The notes: generated by a model from the sequence alone, not told the origin. DNA of 64,000 nucleotides from Virgisporangium ochraceum (GCF_016863655.1 NZ_BOPH01000138.1:1-64000), one strand, 5' to 3'. Positions 1 to 8,518 are shown, numbered from the stretch's first letter. Numbers and translations: made by a program.

Positions 1-4
1 ACCG

Positions 5-302
5 GTGACCGCGCCCGCGTTGGCGACCCGGCACCAGGTCATCCTGTGCTCCGACCCCGCCCGCGTGATCGCCAAGCTGTTCGTTCCCGGCGAGGACGCC
101 GCGGTGGTGCACACCCGCGCATCCCCGCGCAGCACCGCCGCGACCTTCTCGCGGCCGGCCTCGCCGAGCGCAGGAGACCTTGGAACAGCTGCGGCGCACC
201 AACGCCCGCCGGATCCCCTACGGATCCAGCGACACCCGCATCGGCTTCGCCACCGTGCCCGTCGCAGGACTCCTCGACGCCATGGTCCCGATGGTGCGCT
301 GA
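5..302 (+). pseudogene. Frameshifted coding remnant, family unknown
   Basis: A coding-like stretch is split over several frames. The first about 40 codons, from GTG at 5, read well in one frame (HQVILCSDPARVIAKLF). A segment reading DLLAAGLAERR lies in a second frame. The last about 45 codons (ETLEQLRRTNARR through GLLDAMVPMVR) lie in a third frame and stop at 300-302. Together they look like one decayed gene, or the C-terminal part of one. I do not recognise the family. Sequencing error at one or two positions would give the same picture, so the disruption is not certain. Confidence 0.3.
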
Positions 303-338
303 ACGGTACCCACCGGGCGGGTCGGCCGGTCCGGCGCC

Positions 339-1370
339 TCAGCGGGCCGCGTGTTCCTCGCGGGCCGGAGCGCCCACCTGATGCAGGTACCGCAGCGCCT
401 GCCGGTAGGACGTGGTGAGGCTGGTCTCTTCATAGGACACCCCGAGCTCGGCGCAGTACGCCCGCACGATCGGCTGGGCCCTGCGCAGGTTCGGGGTCGG
501 CATGCCGGGGAACAGGTGGTGCTCGATCTGGTAGTTCAGGCCGCCCAGGGCCGCGTCGGTGAGCCAGCCGCCGCGGACGTTGCGGGAGGTGAGCACCTGC
601 TTGCGCAGAAAGTCCTCGTCGCCCGTCGGGTGCGGCATTCCCTTGTGGTTGGGGGCGAAGGTCATGCCGAGGTAGACGCCGAACAGCCCCTGGTGGACCA
701 GCAGGAAGGCGACAACCTGCAGGGGCGAGAGGACGAACAGCAGGGCGGACAGGTACGCGACCGCGTGCACGATCAGCAACGCGCTCTCCAGGCGGGGGCG
801 TTTGACCGTGCCGTCGCGCAGCGCCCTGACGCTGGACACCTTCAGGTCGACGGCGAGCAGGGTGAGCAGCGGGAAGAACAGGGCGGCCTGGTGCCGGGTG
901 ATGAATCCCTTCAGCCCGCGCCGGCCCAGGGCCGACTCCGTGGCCCAGATGAGCACCTCGGGTGCGACGTCTGGGTCGAGGTCGTCGTGGTTGGGGTTGT
1001 TGTGGTGACGGGTGTGCTTGTCCATCCACCAGCCGTAGCTCATCCCGATGCCGAGGTTGCCGGCGACCAGTCCGGCGATGTCGCCGGGGCGCCTGGTCCG
1101 GAAGACCTGGCGGTGGGCCAGGTCGTGTCCGATGAGCCCGACCTGGGTGAACGTGACGGCGAGGAAGGCCGCTGTCACCATCTGCCACCACGACGATCCG
1201 ACGAGGAAGAACGCGGTCCACCCGCCGGCGAACATCAGGGTGACGACGCTCATCCGGACGAGGTAGTAGGCGGGCCGCCGCTTCATCAGCCCCTCACCGG
1301 TGATCCGGCGGGACAGGACGGCGAAGTCACTGCCCGTTCTGGTCGGCGGTGGCGGCAGGGTAATCGTCAT
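339..1370 (-). CDS. Membrane fatty-acid desaturase
   Basis: A 343-residue integral membrane di-iron desaturase that should introduce a double bond into acyl chains of lipids or acyl-CoA. All three histidine boxes are present: HDLAH at 82-86, HTRHH at 119-123 and EHH within QIEHHLFP near 283-287, with hydrophobic segments near 40-80 and in the 200-250 region. The form of the third box is typical of acyl-lipid and front-end desaturases, and the overall type resembles mycobacterial DesA3-like enzymes. The ATG at 1370 was chosen because it opens just before the conserved region; the longer reading frame upstream is low-complexity and runs into the divergent sensor-kinase gene. The kinase starts only 99 nt away on the other strand, which suggests DesKR-like control of membrane fluidity. 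Partner ferredoxin and substrate position cannot be inferred. Confidence 0.9.
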   Translation of the reverse strand: MTITLPPPPTRTGSDFAVLSRRITGEGLMKRRPAYYLVRMSVVTLMFAGGWTAFFLVGSSWWQMVTAAFLAVTFTQVGLIGHDLAHRQVFRTRRPGDIAGLVAGNLGIGMSYGWWMDKHTRHHNNPNHDDLDPDVAPEVLIWATESALGRRGLKGFITRHQAALFFPLLTLLAVDLKVSSVRALRDGTVKRPRLESALLIVHAVAYLSALLFVLSPLQVVAFLLVHQGLFGVYLGMTFAPNHKGMPHPTGDEDFLRKQVLTSRNVRGGWLTDAALGGLNYQIEHHLFPGMPTPNLRRAQPIVRAYCAELGVSYEETSLTTSYRQALRYLHQVGAPAREEHAAR

Positions 1371-1426
1371 GTCCCCATCGAACCGCCTGCGGGCCGGCCC
1401 GTCAGGAGCACTACGACCTGCGGCAT

Positions 1427-1444
1427 GGTGGTGCTGGCACCACC
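1427..1444. promoter_or_regulatory. 18-bp perfect inverted repeat in the desaturase/kinase intergenic region
   Basis: Arms GGTGGTGC and GCACCACC are separated by 2 bp, in the 99-nt gap between the divergent desaturase (start 1370) and histidine kinase (start 1470). Placement between a regulator pair and its likely target makes it a candidate site for the adjacent response regulator. It would fall inside the kinase gene if translation began at the alternative ATG at 1425. Confidence 0.4.
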
Positions 1445-1469
1445 GGTCACCTCCGTGCCGCAGGGCACT

Positions 1470-2786
1470 ATGAGACCTGTGGACATCGCCGCGATGGGAG
1501 CACGACTGGGGCGCTGGGCGCACCGCGGACTGCGCGGCGCCCTCAGCGGCCTGGCCGCGATGGGGCTGGCCTTCACCAACCTGCCGTTGCTGGCCGTCTC
1601 ATTTGTCGCCTTCGCCCTGGCGCCGGTGCCGTTCCTCGGCCTGGCGTTGGTGCCGTGGACGATGACCCTCGTCCGGATGCGCACCGACCTGGAGCGCAGA
1701 CGCGCGTCACGAACCGGGATCCTGGTGACCCGCCCGTATCAACCGCGCCCGGAACGGGCCGTGGCCGGCGGCTGGCCGCACTTCCGGTGGACCGTGACCG
1801 ACCCGGCGACCTGGCGGGACCTGGCCTGGCTGGCGCCGGGTGCGCTGGTCGGCTTCGGGCTCGGGCTGGTCGGCGTGCTGGTGCCGTTGTACGGGCTCGC
1901 GGGTGTGACGCTCCTGCCGTTCTGGATCTGGCTCGGCACCGGCTGGTACGGCTACGGCGCCACCCTGGCCGTCGACACCTGGCCCGCCGTTCTGCTCTGC
2001 CTGCCCGAGGGCGCCGCCGTTCTCGTGGGCGGCCTGTGGTTGGCCCCGTGGCTGCGCCGCGTCGACGCCCACTTCGCCAAACTCTTCCTCGCGCCCACCA
2101 GGGCCGCCGAGCTGCGGCTGCGCGTCACCCAGCTGACGGTCACCCGCGCGGACACGGTCGACGCCCAGGCGGCCGAGCTGCGGCGCATCGAACGCGACCT
2201 GCACGACGGCGTCCAGGCCCGGCTCGCCTCGCTGAGCATGACGATCGGCCTGGCCGACAAGCTCATCGACCGCGACCCCGCACAGGCCCACAAACTGCTC
2301 GACGAAGCCCGCGAGTCCAGCCACACCGCGCTGGTCGAGCTGCGGCATCTGATCCGCGGCATCCACCCTCCGGTTCTCGCCGAGCGCGGACTCGGCGGCG
2401 CGATCCGCGCACTGGCGCTGAGCCTGCCGATGCCGATCACCCTCGACATCGACCTTCCCGGTCGGCCGGACACACCCGTCGAGTCCGCGGCGTACTTCGC
2501 CGTCGCCGAGACGCTGACCAACATGATCCGGCACAGCCGTGCCCACAGCGGATCGGTATTCATCCGGCACGCGGACGGCGCGCTTACCATGGTCGTCACC
2601 GACGACGGTGGCGGCGGCGCCGACCCGACCGCCGGGACCGGCCTGGGTGGCATCACACGACGACTCGCCGCGTTCGACGGCACCTTCGCGTTGTCGAGCC
2701 CGCCCGGCGGGCCCACCGTCATCACCATGGAGGTGCCGTGCGCGTTGTCATCGCCGAGGACCATGCCCTCCTCCGGTACGGACTGA
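1470..2786 (+). CDS. Two-component sensor histidine kinase (HisKA_3 / DesK-NarX type)
   Basis: A 438-residue membrane sensor kinase. The N-terminal half contains about four hydrophobic segments in a putative sensor domain (roughly 20-60 and 115-200). The dimerisation/phospho-acceptor helix reads ELRRIERDLHDG, with His near 245. The ATPase domain shows an N-box (AETLTNMIRHS) and glycine-rich lids (DDGGGGAD, GTGLGGI). It should phosphorylate the response regulator encoded next, whose start overlaps this gene by 49 nt. The ATG at 1470 is preferred; an in-frame ATG at 1425 would add 15 residues with no better ribosome site. Because it is divergent from a desaturase, I infer a membrane-fluidity or envelope sensor like Bacillus DesK, but the signal is not visible in the sequence. 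Confidence 0.88.
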   Translation: MRPVDIAAMGARLGRWAHRGLRGALSGLAAMGLAFTNLPLLAVSFVAFALAPVPFLGLALVPWTMTLVRMRTDLERRRASRTGILVTRPYQPRPERAVAGGWPHFRWTVTDPATWRDLAWLAPGALVGFGLGLVGVLVPLYGLAGVTLLPFWIWLGTGWYGYGATLAVDTWPAVLLCLPEGAAVLVGGLWLAPWLRRVDAHFAKLFLAPTRAAELRLRVTQLTVTRADTVDAQAAELRRIERDLHDGVQARLASLSMTIGLADKLIDRDPAQAHKLLDEARESSHTALVELRHLIRGIHPPVLAERGLGGAIRALALSLPMPITLDIDLPGRPDTPVESAAYFAVAETLTNMIRHSRAHSGSVFIRHADGALTMVVTDDGGGGADPTAGTGLGGITRRLAAFDGTFALSSPPGGPTVITMEVPCALSSPRTMPSSGTD

Positions 2787-3373
2787 CCCGGCTCCTGGAC
2801 GCCTTCGACTTCGACGTCGTCGCCGCCGTCGACAACGGCCCGGAGCTGCTACCGGCCCTCGTCACCCATCGGCCCGAAGTGGCGATCATCGACGTCCGCC
2901 TCCCACCGACCTTCACCGACGAAGGCCTACAGGCGGCGATCGCGGCCCGCACCGAACTGCCTGGTCTGCCCGTCCTGATGCTCTCGCAGCACGTCGAACC
3001 GCTCTATGCCCGCGAACTGCTCGCGACCCCGAACGGCGGGGTCGGCTATCTGCTCAAGGACCGCGTGTCCAACGTCGACGACTTCATCGACGCCGTCCGG
3101 CGGGTCGCCGCCGGCGGTACCGCCATGGACCCCGAGGTGATCACGCAGCTCTTCGCCCGCAGAGAACCCCTGGCGGTACTGACCGCGCGGGAACGCGAGG
3201 TGCTCGGCGAGGTGGCGCAGGGCCGGTCCAACGCCGCGGTCGCGACAAAGCTCGGCATCACCGAGAAAGCCGTGAGCAAGCACATCAACAACATTCTCAC
3301 CAAGCTGCACATGCCGCCCTCGGACGACGACAACCGCCGGGTCCTCGCCGTCCTCGCTTACCTCAACGCCTGA
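2738..3373 (+). CDS. LuxR/NarL-family response regulator
   Basis: A 211-residue DNA-binding response regulator. The receiver domain begins VRVVIAED with the acidic pocket near residues 7-8, and the phospho-acceptor Asp is near 52 in IIDVRLP. The LLKDR motif sits near 108. A LuxR-type helix-turn-helix follows in the C-terminal 60 residues (TAREREVLGEVAQGRSN, then ITEKAVSKHINNILTKL). The start is GTG at 2738, preceded by a GGAGG-like ribosome site at about 2729-2733. The overlap with the upstream kinase implies translational coupling and a cognate pair. The likely target is the divergent desaturase promoter, by analogy with DesR; that part is inference. Confidence 0.9.
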   Translation: MRVVIAEDHALLRYGLTRLLDAFDFDVVAAVDNGPELLPALVTHRPEVAIIDVRLPPTFTDEGLQAAIAARTELPGLPVLMLSQHVEPLYARELLATPNGGVGYLLKDRVSNVDDFIDAVRRVAAGGTAMDPEVITQLFARREPLAVLTAREREVLGEVAQGRSNAAVATKLGITEKAVSKHINNILTKLHMPPSDDDNRRVLAVLAYLNA

Positions 3374-3539
3374 ACGCGAGGATCCCGTCCAGGTGTTGGC
3401 TGCGGTTGCGGATCTGTGACATAGCCGGCCGGACACCGAACAGACTCGCACTTGATCATCTTCCATCGCCGATTACGGCGGTCAGGGCGTGGCTGAGCCA
3501 GTAGCGGCGGCCGGTAAGAATGGCCCGCTCCTGCGCACT

Positions 3540-3571
3540 TCTCGGTGAGGGAGCAACCTCCGCCACCGAGA
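3540..3571 (+). promoter_or_regulatory. Inverted repeat in the leader of the ECF sigma gene
   Basis: TCTCGGTG (3540-3547) pairs with CACCGAGA (3564-3571), and further pairing is possible inside the loop. The right arm ends at the Shine-Dalgarno AGGGGAG, so a hairpin would sit directly beside the ribosome site. It could be a protein operator or an RNA element affecting translation of the sigma factor. Confidence 0.35.
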
Positions 3572-3580
3572 GGGGAGCCA

Positions 3581-4150
3581 GTGACAGAGATCGACCCACG
3601 AAGACGGTTCACCGCGATGTACGACGCGCACTACGCGCGGGTGTACGCCTACGCGGTCAGCCGGGCCGGGCGGCAACTGGCCGACGACATCGTCAGCGAG
3701 ACGTTTCTCGTGGCGTGGCGGCGGTTGGCCGACGCGCCGGACGTGCCGTTGCCGTGGTTGCTGGGCATCGCCCGCAACGTGGTCCGTGAGCGTTACCGCG
3801 CCGAGGTCCGGCAGGTGAGCATCGCCGAGGAGATGCGCGCCTGGACCGACGACGCCGAGGACGACGTGGCCGACGCGGTGGTCGACCGGGCGGTGACGCT
3901 CGCGGCGCTGGGCAGATTGAGCGACGACGACCGTGAGCTGCTGACCCTGATCGCCTGGCACGGGTTGTCGCCCCGCGAGGCCGCCCGGGTCGTCGGTTGC
4001 TCGACGGCCACGTACTTCGTCCGGCTGCACCGCGCCCGGAAACGGCTGCAACAGGCACTGCAACAGGCACCGCAACAGGCACTGTCCACCGGGGCGCAGG
4101 CCGCTCGTCCCGCCCGTATCACGTTCCCGTCCGAGGAGTTCAGCCGATGA
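3581..4150 (+). CDS. ECF-type RNA polymerase sigma factor
   Basis: A 189-residue sigma-70 family protein. Region 2 is recognisable near 10-75 (FTAMYDAHYARVYAYAVSR, then ADDIVSETFLVAWRR), followed by region 4 near 105-160 with a helix-turn-helix (GLSPREAARVVGCSTATYFVRLHRARKRL). It has no extra domains, as expected for an extracytoplasmic-function factor. The start is GTG at 3581, backed by AGGGGAG 4 nt upstream. The C-terminus carries a short Q-rich repeat (LQQALQQAPQQAL). Its stop overlaps the ATG of the next gene, a membrane protein of the kind that commonly sits beside such sigma factors in actinomycetes. Confidence 0.88.
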   Translation: MTEIDPRRRFTAMYDAHYARVYAYAVSRAGRQLADDIVSETFLVAWRRLADAPDVPLPWLLGIARNVVRERYRAEVRQVSIAEEMRAWTDDAEDDVADAVVDRAVTLAALGRLSDDDRELLTLIAWHGLSPREAARVVGCSTATYFVRLHRARKRLQQALQQAPQQALSTGAQAARPARITFPSEEFSR

Positions 4151-5298
4151 GCGTCCAGCACGACGTCATGAGAACCCTGGCCGAGGCCCGGCCCGCCCGG
4201 CTCGACCCCGGCCACGACGCGCGCCGGGTCGACCCGTCCGACATCATGTCCCATTCCCGGGCGGCCGTTGCGGGCGGCGCGCACCGGCGCACCCGCCGGT
4301 GGGCGCTCGCCGTCGGCGTGCCCGCGGTCGCGGCGGCCGCGGTGTTCGTCGGGGTCGGCGGGTTCGACGAGGCGTCCCGCACAGCGTCCCGGGAAGAGGG
4401 GACGCACGCCGACGGTCGGACCGGCACCACGAACACCGACCGGCCGCCAACCTCGTCCCGTGAACTGTTCCTGGCCGCGGCCGACCGTAACCTGGCCGCC
4501 GCCGCGACCGGCGGGCGCTACTGGGCCCTCAAGGCCGAGCACGGCGAGGCGCGCACGAAAGGACCGGCGAACCGGCCGTACGACATCATGATCCGCCGGT
4601 ACACCGAGGAGTGGCAGCCCGTGCGCGCCGGCGACGCGACGGTCGTCGCGGGCCAGTACCTCGGGGCCGCGCCGATCACCGACGCCGACAAGGCCGCCTG
4701 GCAGGCCGACGGCGCACCGACCCGGTGGACGGAGTCGGCGCCGGGAATGGACCCGGTCGTCATCGACGCCGCGGCCGAACCTAAGTACGCCCGGCCGATC
4801 CAGGACGCCACGCGCGAGGCGACCTACCCCCTCGGGGGCGCCACCGTGACCGTGGCACAGCTGGCCGCGCTACCCACCGATCCGGCCGCGTTGAAGACGG
4901 CGCTGCTCGCACTGTTCCGGCAACAGGGCGTCACCGAACCGGACGACTACGCCCTGTTCTGGACCGGGGCCCACCTGGTCTCCGACCTGCCGGTACCGAC
5001 CCAGCTCCGGGCGGCCTCCTACCGGATGCTGGCCGACGTCACCGGCGTGACACTGCTCGGCCCGGCCACCGACCAGCACGGCCGCGCCGGTGTCGCGGTC
5101 GGCTACACCAGAACCGGTGACGAGGGACGCCGCAGCCAGACCAGGCTGATCATCGACCCGAAGACCGGCCAGGCCCTGGCCCAGGAATCCTGGGACGTCG
5201 CGGCGCAGAAGCTGACGGGTTACACGCTGATACTGACCGCCATCTTCACCGACGAGACCCCACCGACCGATCTCCCCACCCGGCCGGCACGCCAATAG
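4147..5298 (+). CDS. CU044_5270-family membrane protein, putative sigma-factor partner
   Basis: A 383-residue protein with a cytoplasmic N-terminus of about 55 residues, one membrane segment (RWALAVGVPAVAAAAVFVGVGGF, near 56-78), a T/S/R-rich linker and a large extracytoplasmic domain. It matches the pattern of CU044_5270-family proteins, which actinomycetes often encode directly after an ECF sigma factor. The ATGA overlap with the sigma gene shows translational coupling. The position suggests an anti-sigma or signal-sensing role, but no classic zinc anti-sigma (HxxxCxxC) motif is visible in the N-terminal segment, so that role is an inference. Confidence 0.7.
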   Translation: MSVQHDVMRTLAEARPARLDPGHDARRVDPSDIMSHSRAAVAGGAHRRTRRWALAVGVPAVAAAAVFVGVGGFDEASRTASREEGTHADGRTGTTNTDRPPTSSRELFLAAADRNLAAAATGGRYWALKAEHGEARTKGPANRPYDIMIRRYTEEWQPVRAGDATVVAGQYLGAAPITDADKAAWQADGAPTRWTESAPGMDPVVIDAAAEPKYARPIQDATREATYPLGGATVTVAQLAALPTDPAALKTALLALFRQQGVTEPDDYALFWTGAHLVSDLPVPTQLRAASYRMLADVTGVTLLGPATDQHGRAGVAVGYTRTGDEGRRSQTRLIIDPKTGQALAQESWDVAAQKLTGYTLILTAIFTDETPPTDLPTRPARQ

Positions 5299-5304
5299 GC
5301 TTCA

Positions 5305-5315
5305 TCCACTGTGGA
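5305..5315. repeat. TCCACTGTGGA dispersed palindrome
   Basis: One exact copy of an 11-bp palindrome with a single central base. Other exact copies occur at 10531-10541, 59140-59150 and 59684-59694, with near copies at 9741, 11723 and 17141. This copy overlaps the left arm of the terminator hairpin after the sigma operon. Confidence 0.55.
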
Positions 5316-5340
5316 CCGGGCGCGGAGCCGTCCGGTCCAC
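5311..5340 (+). terminator. Hairpin terminator after the sigma factor operon
   Basis: GTGGACCGG pairs perfectly with CCGGTCCAC across a 12-nt loop, beginning 12 nt after the stop codon of the preceding gene. There is no U tract, as is usual for high-GC actinomycete terminators. Confidence 0.6.
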
Positions 5341-5776
5341 ACCGGCTTCAGGGCCTTCTTGCTGGTCGACCGGCTCGAACCGGCCACGGCGCTGGTCAGA
5401 GCAATGTCGGCCGCCGAGGACCGACAGCCCGATGAGGCCGGCGATGTCGTACGGGCGCATCGGGCCGATGCGAACCGAAGCACTCCTCCGCCTCAGTGGC
5501 GACCTGGGTCGGGACCATGAACCACGACTCCAGCATCGCGGACACTCTGGCGGCGATCCCGGGGTCGGACCAGCCAACCGCGACCGTCTCCTGATTCAGC
5601 AGCTGACGCACATCGATGACCGACTCGTCGCTCATGCTGCTCGCCGTACCGGCGGACAGGATGGGGACTTTCTCGCTAACGGTGTTTCCGGCGTGGTCTT
5701 CCAGAAGATTTCAGGGGCACCTACCCGATCTTGCTGCTGCACGAGAGTTCCTCAGGCCTTACGGAGTTGATTTCCT
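5341..5776. other. Gene-poor stretch with possible decayed coding sequence
   Basis: No convincing intact gene is present. On the minus strand, 5635-5470 reads as plausible protein (MSDESVIDVRQLLNQETVAV, then GIAARVSAMLESWF). About 20 codons resembling a continuation (RIGPMRPYDIAGLIGL) lie in another frame near 5440-5480. This could be a frameshifted remnant, but I cannot assign a family and it may be chance. Confidence 0.25.
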
Positions 5777-6460
5777 GTGACCGAGTCGCTGGTGCCACCC
5801 GATCTGCTGGCCGCGCTGCCTCTTCCGTGGCGGATCGCCGACCTGGTCGAACGGGGCCACGCCATGAGGAAGACGGCACCGACTCCCGAGAACCGGAGCG
5901 TGGCGTTGTCCGCATTGGCTGCCTGCCTCGCTTACGGCGTCGAGGCCAAAGCCCGGTATGGCGACGACCCCGACTGGGGCCTACCGCCAGAGCTTCACGA
6001 CGACTATTCGTTCGTCGTGTACAACACCCTCAGGGAATGGATGCCGACCCTGGCTGAAGTGACCCGGGAGACCGTACGCGAATGGGCCCAGACGAACATC
6101 GACGCACCGGCGATGTTCGGTGCCGCATGGACCACGCCACCACAGAACTTCATCGACAACATCGCCCGGATGTGGGTATACGGAATCGCCGTCGGGGCAT
6201 GCGAGCACCTGATCCAGTGGTTCCGCGAGGTGGCGCGCGACCACCTGACCGATCAGCACCGCGCGCAGGTGGTCCAGCTACTCAAGGACGCCACACCGCA
6301 ACTGTCATGGCGCCGCGCGATCGTGACGATCCCCGCCATCCTGGACCTTGGCGGCCCGTCACAGCGAGGCTACTTCGACCAGCTGGCGAACGACCCGACC
6401 GTACCCGAGAAAACCCGCGAGACGGCGGCGAGCAAGCGTTGGCTCATCGACCGGGGATAA
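5777..6460 (+). CDS. Hypothetical protein, 227 aa, family not recognised
   Basis: A soluble-looking protein without signal peptide or obvious membrane helix. It is rich in Trp and acidic residues and probably all-alpha. The middle reads FIDNIARMWVYGIAVGACEHLIQWFREV and the C-terminal end carries TVPEKTRETAASKRWLIDRG. The start is GTG at 5777 with a GGAG ribosome site about 10 nt upstream. It stands alone: the preceding operon ends at a terminator and the next gene begins 400 nt downstream. Its codon use is a little less GC-biased than its neighbours, which would fit a recently acquired or poorly expressed gene. I cannot assign a function. Confidence 0.6.
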   Translation: MTESLVPPDLLAALPLPWRIADLVERGHAMRKTAPTPENRSVALSALAACLAYGVEAKARYGDDPDWGLPPELHDDYSFVVYNTLREWMPTLAEVTRETVREWAQTNIDAPAMFGAAWTTPPQNFIDNIARMWVYGIAVGACEHLIQWFREVARDHLTDQHRAQVVQLLKDATPQLSWRRAIVTIPAILDLGGPSQRGYFDQLANDPTVPEKTRETAASKRWLIDRG

Positions 6461-6863
6461 CCGACCGACCTGACCCTCGATCCCACCGGACAGTGGCCAG
6501 ATGCGCGTCCGCGATGCGCCATCGGCCCACCTTGCCCATCGATTCAGCCGGATAGGTACGGAGGACCCAGGCGGGCCATCTGCTCGATTGATAGGCGCCT
6601 GGCCCGGTCAACGCCTGTTCATGACGCCTACGCGGCCTGCCTGGGCACGTTACAGAATCCGCGGGCGTCGTCCCGCGCCCGTGACGCGCCGAGGGCGGGT
6701 GGTACGGGCCTCACGTTTCCGAATCCCGGCCATGTCCCGCGGCGCCCGGGCTGTGTGCCGGAGCGAGGTTCGCTCGGGCGAGGGTGTCCACCCGGATCGC
6801 CTGGTCCCGGGTCTGATCGACGCGGGAGGCGTTGGCGACAGCGACACGGGTAATGGAACGCCT
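6461..6863. other. 403-nt intergenic region
   Basis: No gene or RNA recognised. A short inverted repeat (GAGCGA-GGT-TCGCTC, 6761-6775) lies about 90 nt before the next gene and could be regulatory. Otherwise I see nothing in it. Confidence 0.3.
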
Positions 6864-7784
6864 GTGACGAAGACGGTTCTGGTCAGTGGCGCGTCCGGTT
6901 TCATCGGCTCGCACGTGGCGGCGCGCCTGGTCGAGGGGAACTACCGGGTGCGGGCCATGACCCGCAACCCCGACAACTACCACGGCGCCGGTGAGCCGGT
7001 CGAGGCGGACGTGTCCGATCCCGGCACGCTGGCGGCGGCGTTCACCGGGGTCGACGTGGCCTACTACCTGGTGCACTCGCTGGGGTCGGACGACTTCGAA
7101 CAGCGCGACGCCCACGCCGCCCGTCACTTCGCCGAGGCGGCGGCCGCGGCCCGGGTGGAGCGGATCATCTATCTCGGCGGTCTCGGCGCGAACGACGACA
7201 CCCTGTCGGCGCACCTGCGCTCCCGCCGGGAGGTCGAGAAGATCCTCAGATCAGGACCGGTACCGGTGACGGTGCTGCGGGCCGCGGTGGTCATCGGCCA
7301 CGGCGGCATCTCCTGGGAGATGACCCGCCAGCTCGCCGATCGGTTGCCGGCGATGGTGACGCCACGCTGGGTGCGCACCCGGACCCAGCCGATCGCCCTG
7401 CGTGACGCTGTGCGGTACCTCGTCGGGGTGCTGGAGCCGGCCGAGGCGCGGGGCGCCACGTTCGAGATCGGCGGCCCGGAGGTGCTGAGCTACCTGGAGA
7501 TGTTGCAGCGGGTGGCCAGGGTTCGCGGTCGTCGTCTGCCCAACGTGACGGTGCCGCTGCTGACGCCGCGGTTGTCGTCGGCGTGGTTGAAGTTCGTCAC
7601 CGACGTCGACACGGCGACGGCCCGCAACCTCGTCGACTCGATGACCACCGAGGTGGTCGTGCGCGACGACGCCATCACCCGGGTCGTGCCCGGCGCACCG
7701 ATCGGGTACGACGAGGCGGTGCGGATAGCGCTGGCCGACCGGGAACGGGCCGCCGCGGACGACCGGTCGAGGGCGGTGCGATGA
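6864..7784 (+). CDS. NAD(P)-binding atypical SDR / NmrA-like epimerase
   Basis: A 306-residue protein with an N-terminal Rossmann motif (VLVSGASGFIGSHVAARL, near 5-22) characteristic of extended or atypical short-chain dehydrogenases. Further markers are DVSDPGTLAAAF, YYLVHSLGS and YLGGLGAN. The catalytic YxxxK pattern is not evident, as in NmrA-like members that bind NAD(P) as sensors or act on quinone-type substrates. The GTG start at 6864 directly precedes the Rossmann strand; the longer upstream frame is non-conserved. Its stop overlaps the start of a CPBP membrane protease gene (ATGA), so the two are co-translated. The substrate is unknown. Confidence 0.75.
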   Translation: MTKTVLVSGASGFIGSHVAARLVEGNYRVRAMTRNPDNYHGAGEPVEADVSDPGTLAAAFTGVDVAYYLVHSLGSDDFEQRDAHAARHFAEAAAAARVERIIYLGGLGANDDTLSAHLRSRREVEKILRSGPVPVTVLRAAVVIGHGGISWEMTRQLADRLPAMVTPRWVRTRTQPIALRDAVRYLVGVLEPAEARGATFEIGGPEVLSYLEMLQRVARVRGRRLPNVTVPLLTPRLSSAWLKFVTDVDTATARNLVDSMTTEVVVRDDAITRVVPGAPIGYDEAVRIALADRERAAADDRSRAVR

Positions 7785-8488
7785 CGTCGCAGTGGTGGCG
7801 GCGGACGTTAGGGCCCTCACTCATCGACCGCGTCGAACGCGACCACCTCCAGACCGACGGAGAGTTCCGTCGGCGCCGCGTCGTGGTCGTCGTCACCCTG
7901 ATCGCCGGCGCCGTTCTGCTGGGAGTCTCGTTGTCGGTGCGTCCCGGCGACGATGTCTTCTACCTGCTGACCGCGTCCGTCGCGCTCACCTGGATCGGCG
8001 GGGCGCTGCTGTCGGGCCCGCTGCACCTGGGCCACGTACCTTTTCGGGACCGGCTGCGGCGCCCGGTCGTCACTCCGATCGTGACCGGTCTCGTGCTGGC
8101 CGCCGTTTTCGTGGCCGGGTCGCTCGTCGTCCGTGAGCTGGAGCCGTTGCGTGATCTGGTCAACAGCGTGCTGGCCCACGCCCGGTACGGTGCCGTCGTG
8201 CCGATCGTGGCCGTCACGGTGCTCAACGGCGTCGCCGAGGAGGTGTTCTTCCGGGGCGCGCTGTTCGCGGCGATCGGCCGGCGTCACGCCGTCACCATCT
8301 CCACCGTCGTCTACGCGGCGGCGACACTCGCGACCGGCAACCTGATGCTGGTGTTCGCCGCGTTCCTGCTCGGGCTCGTCCTGGGCCTGCAACGACGGGC
8401 GTCCGGTGGTGTCCTGGCCCCGATCCTGACCCACATCACCTGGTCGACCACGATGCTGTTCGCGTTGCCCGCCCTGATCGGCCGGTGA
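7781..8488 (+). CDS. CPBP-family intramembrane glutamic endopeptidase
   Basis: A 235-residue polytopic membrane protein with about six hydrophobic segments. It carries the CPBP (CAAX protease/bacteriocin-processing, Rce1-like) motifs: EEVFFRG with the glutamate pair at 153-154, and a histidine near 218 in ILTHITWS. These are the catalytic residues of this family, which cleaves prenylated or other membrane peptides and can give self-immunity to bacteriocins. It is coupled by a 4-nt overlap to the upstream NAD(P)-binding protein and is followed by a terminator. The substrate is not inferable from the neighbourhood. Confidence 0.82.
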   Translation: MTSQWWRRTLGPSLIDRVERDHLQTDGEFRRRRVVVVVTLIAGAVLLGVSLSVRPGDDVFYLLTASVALTWIGGALLSGPLHLGHVPFRDRLRRPVVTPIVTGLVLAAVFVAGSLVVRELEPLRDLVNSVLAHARYGAVVPIVAVTVLNGVAEEVFFRGALFAAIGRRHAVTISTVVYAAATLATGNLMLVFAAFLLGLVLGLQRRASGGVLAPILTHITWSTTMLFALPALIGR

Positions 8489-8493
8489 CACAC

Positions 8494-8518
8494 GCCGGTG
8501 CCGGCGGCAGGCGCCGGC
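8494..8518. terminator. Bidirectional hairpin between convergent genes
   Basis: GCCGGTGCC (8494-8502) pairs with GGCGCCGGC (8510-8518) across a 7-nt loop, with one G-T wobble. It lies between the stops of the convergent protease gene (8488) and ligase gene (8540). Confidence 0.55.

Noticed and set aside
351..1469. Long in-frame extension upstream of the histidine kinase
   Set aside because: It runs antisense through the desaturase histidine boxes and has no conserved features; the kinase begins at 1470 or at most 1425.
1655..2737. Upstream in-frame extension of the response regulator
   Set aside because: It lies in the wrong frame of the kinase gene; the receiver domain starts at the GTG with ribosome site at 2738.
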